Of a stretch of DNA of 64,000 nucleotides, positions 45,990 through 57,600 are shown piece after piece. The first letter of the stretch is position 1; each line of letters opens with the position of its first letter. Source of the stretch: Homalodisca vitripennis (lineage: Eukaryota; Arthropoda; Insecta; Hemiptera; Cicadellidae); the NCBI RefSeq assembly GCF_021130785.1, contig NC_060208.1:172230501-172294500 (forward strand). The letters are read 5' to 3'. Both the position numbers and the translations under genes were made by a program. A model generated the notes under the pieces. The model was not told where the DNA came from, ran no database searches, and saw nothing but the letters and a program-made list of their open reading frames with translations.

Positions 45990-47660
45990 GATTTGCTTTA
46001 TCTGGTTTACCTGAGGACTAGTAATCAATCTCAAAAAAATCATCTAAATTCATGCCTGCAATAGGTACCTTTTTTTGAGTTACTGTTTTGAACAGGGGGC
46101 TTTGAAATCATAGATTTTACCTTTCAACCGCAGTTGCTTAGAAACTTGGTGATGAAAGCTGTTGGCAGACATAAATGTGTGACCGGATTCGAAGTAATTG
46201 AAAACTATTTCTGAAGCTGCGATTTCACCACTATTTATAACGTAGACCATGAAAGAAAACAGTCCCCCAGTTTTTCTTTTGTGCAGCATAGTTATCTATT
46301 CACAAGATTACCTAATCAGCATCCCTATAAAAAGTGATAAACTTGTAGATTGTGCTGCAAATATTTCCTTTATTCGTCCTGACATAGCTTCATGCCAAAT
46401 ACATACATTTATGTATATTAGATTGTCCTTTACCAACTGGAACAAAAAGTTCATTTAAGACAATGATTTGCCTAGTGAACAAACATTCCTTAAATTCCTC
46501 CATGTGTGGAAGCATCAGTACTTTTTGTAAATCCATTGAATAAGTAACAGTTTTTTCAGTGCCATATTCACCTATTTTAACTGACTGAATGTATAATTTT
46601 CATGCTTCTTCATATCTCATCTTATGGTTTGAATATTTTTTACATCCAAATTATGTTTCTCAAAAATTACACACTTTTCACATCCAAGTTTCGTGAAAGA
46701 AATATTTTGTTCTGAAAGAACTGAACAGTACAACTCGTAGGAAATGTTTTTTTCTGGGTATGTTTGTATGAAATAATGCATTAGTTCAATATTTATATCA
46801 GTAGGTAAGTACCTCTTGAGTGGAGCACTTCTTGACGATAATGATGAACACATTGGTTGAATTTCATGATGTGGTCAACAACGCAAACGCGGTTAATTTT
46901 GTTGTGCAGTTCATGTATGCCCCTCTGATCAATTTTTGGGGTAATATCGCCAATAGCTTGATTCAAAGTTTTAAACACAGTTGTGTCATTGTTTTTCGAG
47001 TATCCAATAGTGGCAAGAAAAAATGTTTTGCAAACATGTTTAATTTCTACTTCATCGTCTGTAAAGGTGTAAAAGAAAGACTTATTTCTTCTAGACTTGA
47101 CTCCGTCGGCAACTGTTGTCCTCCTTGCTACTTTTTTCCTAGTCACACAACTTAAAATAAACATTTTTCTTTCTGGGTCATCCAGTGACCAAAAACTGTT
47201 CATAAATACTTTTTCACCTTTCTTCTGTAAGTTTTTTTAGTACATTTTATCTTGCATTGGTTTATATCACAGGCCAGTTTTATGACATGCTTTTCTTTTA
47301 GTCTTAACCGTTTTGAAGAGCTTGGCCTTCTTTCTTTTGGTCTTTTTCTTGGTTGTCCCTTCTTAGAAAACCTTTATCATTGGCATTTTCATTCTTTTCA
47401 TTTTGATTCAGATCTTATTCATGTGTCATTTCTATTACAATTGTTACAGTAGTATCTTCCGTTAAATCAAGAGGGAGGGTATTTTCATTTAGATTAATGA
47501 CTATGAACACTTTTTCTTTTTCAGTACTACTTGAGGGACTGGTTGGTGTAATTTTAGGCATAGGAAGGCCTACAGCAAATTTACAGCAAGTCTTGATCGG
47601 ATTTCTCAGCAAAAATATCTTCCTGTATAAAAACGTTCAAAATATAATACCTATAGGCTA
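45990..47660 (-). pseudogene. Relic of an insect transposon gene
   Basis: Minus-strand pieces from right to left: CTKKLTEERWKSIYEQF (about 47260-47210), FWSLDDPERKMFILSCVTRK, SRRNKSFFYTF, VCKTFFLATIGYSKNNDTTV (47190-46970), LPTDINIELMHYFIQTYPEK (46800-46750), LGCEKC, and FNYFESGHTFMSANSFHHQV (46215-46160). These blocks recur in unnamed insect proteins that behave as transposon genes, with a final acidic/His part like a DDE domain. I cannot name the superfamily. It is broken by many shifts and has no visible ends. Confidence 0.55.
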
Positions 47661-47689
47661 TACAGTTTATGGTCCATTATTATAGTTTT

Positions 47690-48282
47690 ATTATTATGTA
47701 TTTTTTTTTATTTTGAAAGGGCATAATTCTTATCTTTTTACTTGAATTTACCAACTCTTACCTGACAGGTAGAAACTGAAGAACCTTTGGGTTAACATTG
47801 TGAAACATGGGAAATGTAAACACATTTGAAAATAAGGTAGCTGACAATTTTCACACATATGGGCCATATTAAATACTGTTCAATACTTAATATTAATTAT
47901 ATTATAACTTGATGTCAAAATATATACACAGTTAACAAGGTAACTTAACTTAAAAAACTAAAAACTTAGAAAACCTCACTCTTTGCTTATATCAAAAGAG
48001 ATAACCTCAATCTGCAACAGTTGTTCCTTGTAGAGTCTATTTTGTGCTTCAAACAGTTGTTTTTTACACATTATTCTTTATTTCAACCACTGGAAAAATA
48101 ACGTAACTACAATGTCAAAAAGTATACTAAGCCAGAAAACAGTACTGGTTACAAATCCTAAGCCAAGACAACTAACTGCATTGTTGATATAGTTTTTTGG
48201 CTTAGTACATGCAGATACAACCTTTTGCTTTAGCATTAGATTCATTTAATTCTAGATACGGCTTTTCATTGTCATTATATCT
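47690..48282. other. Unassigned sequence
   Basis: Nothing recognised. Confidence 0.35.
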
Positions 48283-48514
48283 CTGCCGATGGCCAAGCGG
48301 TCTAAGATGTTGGACTTAGAGTCTGAGTTAGAGATAGTGCAGGTTTGAATCCTGTCCGTGACCGTTGCACTTTTTATCAGTACTATCGACCTTGTACTGT
48401 ATCGACTCTCCCCCTTATTCTGTTTGATAAGATCCACACACAGGCCAGTGGCCCATGAGGACAAACAGAATAAGGCTTAAAAGGGGATCAGATTCTCCTT
48501 TTTCTAAAAAAAAA
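48283..48514 (+). mobile_element. tRNA-Leu-derived SINE, copy 3
   Basis: Best-preserved head: GCCGATGGCCAAGCGGTCTA, with an anticodon stem TTGGA/TCTGA around loop CTTAGAG, giving anticodon TAG (leucine). B box GTTTGAATCC (one change). The body matches copies 1 and 2. It ends GGGGATCAGATTCTCC, a T5 run that could stop pol III, then an A-rich tail. Confidence 0.85.
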
Positions 48515-48915
48515 GAAAGGTGTCATCCAAAATGTCAACTCCATTATTAAAAACCCAACCAAGACCCATCTGGGAACATATTTAGTAGATTCATGTTTTA
48601 ATTAACAACTGAAAAACTTGTCATATAATTTCTCTTTATAAAAAAAAATTGTTTTAGATGGTAAATAAATTTATGCTTTTATTTAAGTAAAAACAAAGCT
48701 AATAGTTTTGTTCAATTTTATTTTACATTTCAATGGTAAAAGCCATTAAGAAAGATATTAATATGGTCAATGGTCATTCTCATTTTAGGACAGACTACCA
48801 CACTGAGCTCTAACTACTGCAAAGTAAATAAATAATTATATCACAACAAAATAATAAGTTATACAGTAAACAATTTGAATAAATCGTATCATATGTACTA
48901 TTTTATATATATATA
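48515..48915. other. Unassigned sequence ending in (TA)n
   Basis: Nothing recognised except a TA run at 48902-48917, into which the mariner-like element inserted. Confidence 0.4.
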
Positions 48916-48917
48916 TA

Positions 48918-51425
48918 CAGGGTGATTCATGAAGTTCTCCCCCCACTTCTACAGCACATTGTACTAGTAAAAATAATGAAAAAATGTTATATAAACATAG
49001 GTCCGAAAACGCTTCGTTAGCGAGTTACAGGTAGCGAAAAGATTTCGCCTGAATTCCTGGGTAAAGAGTAAAATAAAGCCATACTGAACTTTTGGAAAGG
49101 TTAATTAAGTAAGAAATATCGTGGATTCTTATGTATTTTTACCTGATAAAGCTAATAAAATAGGTTTCAGAACTGTACCTGTAGTAGTTTTTGAGGGATT
49201 CAGGGTTAAATGCAAAAAATTGGGGCACGAAACAATGTTTTTTTTAAGTTTGATGTACAATAACTTTGTTAAATTGGTAATAAATACATAAAATCAACAA
49301 ACATTAATTGTAGAGAATTTAATTCTGAGAGAAAACTGATTTAATCAGTCTAAAATAAAACAGAAATAAGTACCAAAAAATCGATTTTATTCAGTATAAT
49401 ACATTACTAGTTTTAAGCAAAATTAATCAGGTTGGGCCAACCGTATGCACCTTTTTATAATAGATGTTCGAAAATGAGGCCATCATTATCAATACATTTT
49501 GCAGCACGTTTGTGTATTGCTTTTGTTGCGTTTCTTAATTTTTCAGGACTTCCCTGTATCTGCACAGCCGAATCCATAATACGGGCAATTAATTCATCAC
49601 GAGAATTCACTTTTGTCTTGTATACAATGTCTTTCATCCATCCCCAGATGCAATAATCCAATGGAGATAGATCTGGTGATCGTGGTGGCTAAGGGTGAGG
49701 CCCTCCACGACCAATCCAGTGTCCAGGAAATTGATGATTTAAGTAAGCAGAAACGGCACGTGAAAAGTGGGGAGGTGCTCCGTCATGCTGGAAATACAAA
49801 TTTTGTCTGAGATATAAAGGAACATTCTCTAACAGCTGCGGCAACTCTTCTTGAAGGAAATGCAAATAGAACTCAGCATTTAGGCGTCCAGGTAATATGA
49901 AAGGTCCAATCAGCCGATTGTGCAAAAGGCCACACCAGACATTGACGCTAAATCGGTGTTGAAAGTTCTGTTCCACTACCTCATGTGGAGTTTCTTCTGC
50001 CCATGAGTGTTCATTGTGCAAGTTATTGACACCATCCCGAGTGAATTGTGCCTCATCCGTAAACAAAATACGCTTGTAGAGTTGATTATTTATATTCAAA
50101 AAGTTGCAAAACTCCAAGCGAAGCGGACCATCCCCTAGCTGTAGATGTTGAACCTTTTGTTTATGAAACGGATAAAATTTGTTTCGATTAAGTGACCTCC
50201 ACACCGTTGACTGCGAAACTCCTATCCGCCTAGAAATACGTTGTGTACTTACACCTGGACTGCGATGAACAGCATTAATAACAATATCATCATCAAGTTG
50301 GACAGCTCGTTCATAATTGGTTCTAGTACTTGGTAGTGATCCTGTTTCCCGAAGAGTACGAAAAGTTCCTGAAATTGTTTTGGTATCTGGAATCCTCCTA
50401 TTAGGGTAACGTAGTTCATATTCTTCTACAGCAGCTCTAGCATTACAGTAACCCAAAATAAAAACCATATCAGCGTATTCCTCTGATGTAAATAAGTAAG
50501 GCATTTTTTCGCTGAATAAACAATCGAATTATAACTCACAGAAAAATTGCATTTAATAACACGATTCACAGAACCCGATCTCCTGCTGTAGCTTGCAAAA
50601 CACCACTAATACACAGTTCTAACGTAACAGTACAGAATACCATTGTTGATCAGCTGTTATTCGTGCGTTACCAACTTAGAAATTAATAAAACAAAAAACT
50701 GCATTTCGATGATTAGTAAACAATAATGGGAAAATGTTTGCTTCATTTATTTTCGAACATTTGATGTAAATTTTTATTTAAAAAAAATACAACGTAATAA
50801 AACATGATATTTTTATTTACAAACAAATTTATTTAACAGTTAATCTTGTTTTCTCAATTTATCTCATCATTAAGGAACAAACATTTTGTTTTTGTTTTAT
50901 TTTAACTAAATACCGTACGGTATTTCTTTACAGCTAGTAATGTATTATACTGAATAAAATCGATTTTTTGGTACTTATTTCTGTTTTATTTTAGACTTTG
51001 ATTATATCAATTTTCTCAGAATTAAATTCTCTACAATTAGTGTTTGTTGATTTTATGTATTTATTACCAATTTAACAAAGTTATTGTACATCAAACTTAA
51101 AAAAAACATTGTTTCGTGCCCCAATTTTTTGCATTTAACCCTGAATCCCTCAAAAACTACTACAGGTACAGTTCTGAAACCTATTTTATTAGCTTTATCA
51201 GGTAAAAATGCATAAGAATCCACGATATTTCTTACTTAATTAACCTTTCCAAAAGTTCAGTATGGCTTTATTTTACTCTTTACCCAGGAATTCAGGCGAA
51301 ATCTTTCGCTACCTGTAACTCGCTAACGAAGCGTTTTCGGACCTATGTTTATATAACATTTTTTCATTATTTTTACTAGTACAATGTGCTGTAGAAGTGG
51401 GGGGAGAACTTCATGAATCACCCTG
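48918..51425 (-). mobile_element. Mariner-like transposon with ~490-bp inverted repeats
   Basis: The 2508-bp element runs from CAGGGTGATTCATGAAG to its exact complement, flanked by TA (48916-48917, 51426-51427). The left arm 48918-49410 and right arm 50934-51425 are inverted copies over their whole length, with only scattered differences (for example near 49330-49350). The transposase gene lies between them on the minus strand (49455-50504). Mariner/Tc1 elements usually have arms of 20-250 bp, so these are very long, about 39% of the element. The right end lies 75 bp from an Edc3 splice acceptor. Confidence 0.93.
49455..50504 (-). pseudogene. Mariner-like transposase with one in-frame stop
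   Basis: One reading frame covers 349 codons from ATG at 50504 to the stop at 49455-49457, interrupted by a single TAG at 49689-49691 just before PPRSPDLSPLDY. Catalytic blocks are all present: first Asp in ILFTDEAQFTRDG, second in FQHDGAPPHFSRAV, third in SPDLSPLDYCIWGW. The helix-turn-helix region is NAVHRSPGVSTQRISRRIGV (residues about 75-100). A single late stop in an otherwise clean frame indicates recent inactivation, or an error in this allele. Confidence 0.9.
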
Positions 51426-51502
51426 TATATAATACTGTATAATTGTGTCTGAAGATTATAGTAAAATGAAAGTTTACTCATGGTTTTAATAATATTTTGC
51501 AG

Positions 51503-51636
51503 TTATCAACAGCAACAAGAAGAATCCTCGACACAAGTGGACAGAGCGAGATGAGGCATGCTTCGGTGAACCAATCAAACCTCATCTCATGAAAGAGTTT
51601 GACTTTGAGAAGAACCTGGCCTTGTTCAATAAACAG
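51503..51636 (+). CDS. Edc3: Edc3 exon: FDF motif
   Basis: Acceptor ATTTTGCAG, donor AAACAG|GTAATG. It encodes NKKNPRHKWTERDEACFGEP then KEFDFEKNLALFNKQ. The first two bases complete a codon from a missing upstream exon with a phase-1 donor. Confidence 0.9.
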
Positions 51637-54600
51637 GTAATGTTCTTAGCCTAGTTTACTTACCAGAGGGATGTTCTTAACACAAGCCGTATGTGTAATG
51701 GATTAATCTGAGTAAATTATAGCTTCTTACACGTTCAAAAATGGATCATGATGATCTAACTTATGTGTGTATAAATCTTTCATTTAGTTTTGGACAACCT
51801 TAATGAAATCGTTTGTAATTAGTCATGTGATTTCCAGGTTTAATAATATATTTATATAATTATGTCATATAAATATAGATAGGATATCTAGTTGAGAGGT
51901 ATTAATATAGTAAAATATAGATAATTCAATCCTCAAGACATTGATTAAAAAATTAAATTATCCACAAATTAAAATTACGCGTGTTATAAAAAAGCAACAC
52001 TGCTGGAACATTTCCTTCTAACTTTATGATATTGATATAAAAAACGTAGTTGTCTCTTTCGTGCATATTTATTGCACTTGACTATAACAAACACTAAAAA
52101 AAATGTAAAGTTTTAAACAATAAAAGAATCCATTACAAACTGAGGTGTATGTGCACTTTGTTAGAAGCATCGAAACAGTAGTGACTAAAGAAAGACCAGG
52201 TTGGCACCCAGCCAAGTACTACTTTGTTCCTCACTGCCAATTCAATTAGTGAATTCTTCATACATTTATGCAATCCCATACTACTCCTGGACTCAACAGT
52301 ATTGGTGTTACGGGTCTTTGCCTGACTATCGGATGATAGTATTGTCTTCTTCATCTCCTATCCCAGTGGTGAGCACTCAACACATACTTCAGTGCCAAAA
52401 GTGGGCAGGACCTCATTTCGCCTGTAATAATGTACATATGCTAGCCTTTGAACCTTCTTTGCTACTGTACTTTGGCCTGGTTTTGGCCACAATACTTCAT
52501 GTGACAATTTGTTTTATTATAGATTCATAAATCCAATATACATCATCTTAGACTTTTGTCCCCATTTATAACGAAAGAGACTTTTACAACGATCAAGAGC
52601 TTTTGTTGCTTTGGATATAATATATCAGGGTTCCATGTTCAAACTACTCTTCAAAATAATTCCTTGATGCTTGACTACATTAGAGTATGATTTTCTAATA
52701 CCCTCCGGAATAGGTTAATCTAATTTTAAATGAAATTTTTAGTAAAGTTTACTATGCTTGTTTTAGATGAGTTTTATCCTAAGACCCTTTTCTTGACACC
52801 AGTTATTCATAAAAATCAAAGGATTTTTAGATGAGGTACTCCAAAGTACCTGTATTTCTGCCTCAGATCATAAACAATAAATAGATCATCAGCATTACAC
52901 CGTAGTTTATATCGCTTTAGTCAAGAGATCATTCACCACTAAGGCTCATAAATGGAGAATCGCCACATTGAGAGCAATCTTTCAGGGCCATGCAGTTTCC
53001 TCTCTAAACTTTGATCTGATTTGCCACTGTTTAAGAGTGCTGATCATATGACAGTACCTGGAGGAACATCTCTGCTTTCATCGCCAACTCCATAAAAGTA
53101 TGTGCTTCTTATCGATAGCTCCTTCATTATCCATAAATATATTAACTTAAGCTTTCTTTGTCTTGAAGGTTTCCTCTACTTCCTCCAGTAAGCTATTGAG
53201 AGTGTTCATTGTAGATTTGGCTTTGACAAAGGAATTTTTAAATAGACTAAGGAAAGGTATTACAAGGAAGACTCAAACTAGTCCCCTTTCATAACTTGGA
53301 ACACTTCTGTTATCCTCTGAATTAGTCGGCTGTATCTTGATTTTCACAATTGATAATCATGACACCTTGTCTGTTGTTGATATTATGAAAACCTGGCTCC
53401 CTTTCATTTTCCGTGATGTCTGTATGGATGATTGGATTATGAATCACTTCCATCTGTTCAAAGAGAGTTTTTGGTAAACCTGCACCCAGTATACCCAGCC
53501 GTACTCCTTCAGAATCCAGTTTGACCTATCCCTTGTTTTTTTTTATGTATCCTAATTTTGAAGTTAAAAGATTTCATGATTTATTGCAATAATCATAGTC
53601 TGAGAAATATCTCTTTTTGGTCCTTATTTTTTGTATTAACACAATCGTTATTTCTGGCTAATATATTTTGTCTAAGTTATTCTTTAGTTATCAACAATTT
53701 ATGTAAAAACCAACAAAATAAGAAGAATTGTTGGCCTGCTGTGAATTCTTTTGCTGGTATTAGGAGAATCTTAATTATACTTTGGTACTAAGTAGGCTTG
53801 CCATAATTTTTCACCGGCCAACCGGGACGCCTCTGTTCGAAATGCGTGGGGGGGATAAATATGAAGTCAAATTAACAATAAAAACCAAAAAAACTATGTG
53901 TATAATTGTATGAATTTAATTTAATTTCTAAATAGTATAAAAGTGATTATATCTTATAACAATAAAAATACAGTTTGGGTTATATTTTTACACAGCTTTC
54001 ATTAAATAAATGTAAACCATTAAACAATACAAGCTTACTTCAGGCTATACCTTAAAAACATTGACAGCTATAAAATGTAAAAGCAAGGCTTATTTTTTAT
54101 ATCATTCGTATTTTTCACTAGAGCAAATCTTTCTAAATAACTCTTTTTTGCTTTTTATTTTTTCATAAAATTCAGTGCAGCTAACTGCAAAGTTAACTTT
54201 GCATAACATTAAATTTCGAACTGTGGATTCGTGCATTAATCCTCGATCATCACTCCAGGCAATGTTCATCATGGAGAAAACTCTCTCAACTGAACTGAAA
54301 ACTCTCTTATTTCGGGACCACACTGAACCGATAGAGTGTTGTGTAGTTGTGAACCTCTAGACTAAACTACAACTAGTCCTAGCTCAATTGTTTTAAACAT
54401 TCGGCTCCTCTGACGTGACCGGGACAAGCAGGTAACCTGGCGGGACACCGGGACAAGCTTGTAAAACCGGGACTGTCCCGGCCAAACCGGGACGTATGGC
54501 AAGTCTAGTACTAAGGAAACCAAACTACAATCGTAGCCTAGTAATATATAACAGATGATGTTATAGGCGGTGTTTGACAAAATCAATGCCCAACAACGAC

Positions 54601-57600
54601 CTGACTTGGTGAGACAGACGGACAGATCACACAGAGGCTACAAGACTGAGGACACTCCTACTCGGTTCCGTCAGATCCTGGTCCCCCAGACAGGTCCTAA
54701 AGAGTACATTACAGGCAAGTTATTTGAAATTGAGTTGAAGTTCAAGTAGGCATGGAGTAAAAGAAAGAAATTCAAATTCAAATTCAAAATTCCTTTATTC
54801 TTTTTATACATAATGTACATGAATTGCGTCAATTACCTTTACTACAATATAAAACATAAGACTCAGGTTAGAGTATTCCTAATATTCCTAATAATTTTGT
54901 CTAGTACTGGCCAATTTAATTTATAGTTGTGTCCAGGCTAAAACAGTTAATCCTAATACAACACCTTAGCCCATTGGTATTTGTGGGGTAATTTATTGTG
55001 AAAACATATACTGAGATATAATATATTAAATATGTAACATATTGTTGTGTTATTGATAATCTTGAGAATGGCTAATTCGGAGAAAGGCTAGTTTCTGTGT
55101 ATATCAAATTTTAATGTTAAAGTATTAAAATTTGTCTTTTGCACGAATTATAAATGTACATGCTTGGTGCAGTCTTGATTTCAGCATTGTAAAATATGCA
55201 TATTCTATTGATCCTAATTCCAAATACACAATACAACCTTTTTTCCCATTTAAGTAAACATTTAGCTATCATAGAATTTTCCACCAACAAAATTCCATAT
55301 TAACACTAAATCTAAATCTACACAACAGGAATTTCAAACAAACTTCTTGATTCATATAAAGAGTAGACTAAACATAAAAGTTTCACAGTTTTATGAAACA
55401 AGTAACGCTAAAAATTGTAGTACAATTCACAGACAAGAGTCGTTCCATATCACAAAACTTACTAAATTAAAATTAATCATTAAAATGTATACTTATCAGA
55501 AAAAAATTGTTAAAAGACAAATCATTGTATGTTTCCTTCTTTTTTTTGTATAAATAAAATTGGGGTTGTTTTGTGTTTTATTTATGATCAAAATTGCTAT
55601 TCCTTTATCTTAGCCATAGCATAAAAATGTGTTGAATGCGCTCATTATATAATTTAAAGTTTAAAAAATACAGGCTTTACATAAAAACTTAATACAGCAT
55701 TTCTTTTAAAAGATTTAAATTTTGCAATTACATAAACAGTAAATCATTTTGTCAACATCTGTTAAATAGTAATTTTTAGTTTATTGTTATAGCTATTTAA
55801 CCCTTTAAGGAGTATGAACGTCATATGACGTCTTCTTTTGATAGGCTCAAATGAGTAATGGATGAAATCCAAAAAATTAGTAAAAAATTAAAATCTCTTA
55901 AAAAAATGTTTATTTACATTTGAAAGCTTAATAAAAAAGTACTACGTGTTCCACAAGTCAATATTTCAGTACTTTTTCAAAATTAAATGCCTTATTTCCT
56001 CTCTAAGGCAGAGTCAATCAATATTGTCTTCCATTTAGACAGTAACAAACTAGATGGTTGCTCAACAAATATGTCACTCTAAATATGGCCACAGTATGCA
56101 GTATACGAGGAATGGCTAGTATAATGTGGCGGCATATTCTGACAGCAAAGCGATGCACGTGCGACGCGACCTCGAGTTAGGGGCTTCTACCGGGTGTTTA
56201 CTGCGATCTGGTGGTAAAATCAGATTACAAGTGATTGCGAGCACAAACATGGAAGTTAAGTATGTTGCCGATAGATGGAACCACTTTACAGACAAATCTA
56301 CCCTAAGGCAATCAGTAATAGCATCGCATTTACGATAATACAAAAATATAGAGGCTAAACGTCATATGACGTCCGTACTCCTTTGGGCCACTATAAGAAT
56401 ATACGTCATATGACGTCCTTACTCATTATGTATAGTTTACACGCACTCCTTAAAGGGTTAAGTAATGGCGAGCTTGTCTATTACAGTGACTGCTTTATTT
56501 ATTTTACAGTAATTGTTACTTAACAAAAAGATGTTTAGTAATATGTGATGTATAAAATGTTAAGAATCTCATGTTTCCATTGCTGTATTATAATTTAAGG
56601 AAGTAAAAGTTCAATTAAAAATAAATTGTTACTTTTATGGTGAATTCTTTTTTCTTTGCAGCAGACCAAGGCAATCTTAATGGAAAAAAGCATCAAAATC
56701 CATAATTTTCCAACACCACACATTGTTTTCTTATGCAACATTCCATACGAGTTCTGTTTGAGTTCCATTGTGTTTTGACAGATGAAGGAATGGTAGTACC
56801 CAGTATTTCAGCGAGTTTACGTGATCAGCTGTTTGCTCTCGCTCAGGACACTGAGTTTACATTCGCACGACAAGCAGAACTAATAGGACGGGCTGTCGCA
56901 GAGATTGCAATTCCTCTCCTTGGCGGTCCTCATAGGTGAATATAAAATACTATAATTTTTTCCAGATGTTAAGAAGAAGTTCTCCAGCATAACCTTGTTA
57001 GCAAGTAAACCTGATAATTTCCAAATTAGAATTTTGTACATCGACTGGGATAAAATACTATTCCCAGGTAAAAAATGGATATTGACACCACTTGAAACAA
57101 ATGGAAAATATTATCATAGGACATACGACATTGATTTTGCTCAGTGAGACACTAAAACAAATAAATGAATGCATTTAGCTTAACCAACCACACCAAATTA
57201 AATATATTCTTTACCAGTGAGCCAAAAGTTCACACTCTCCACATCTATCATGTTTGTCAAAGGGCTAATAAGGATTTTTAATAGCACAATATCTTCCAAA
57301 TCACATCTGCAAAACCACCTTTGCCAGTCATAGCAAGCTATCCACCCACTAAAGCCCATAGTCCACTGGATAGCTCAACTCAATCAACACAATAAACCAA
57401 ACCTTTTTAATATTGTCAGCAACACAAGCGGAAACTAAGAGAAAATGGAAATCAAACATCCAAGAAGAGTTAAGAGAGGAACCTTAGGCAAGATAATGTT
57501 ATTAATTGTGCGTGACAAGATAGTTACCTAGTGTGTGTTTAACATTTTTCTACATTAAAAAGTATACATAGCCTATTTTATAAAAATGGGCTGATACAAA

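Noticed and set aside
48283..48370. Functional tRNA-Leu(TAG) gene
   Set aside because: The 5' acceptor half is lost or unmatched, and two further copies share the same unrelated body.
56733..56939. 68-codon gene starting at 56733
   Set aside because: Its first part is intron; the true Edc3 exon begins at 56782 after the TTTTGACAG acceptor.
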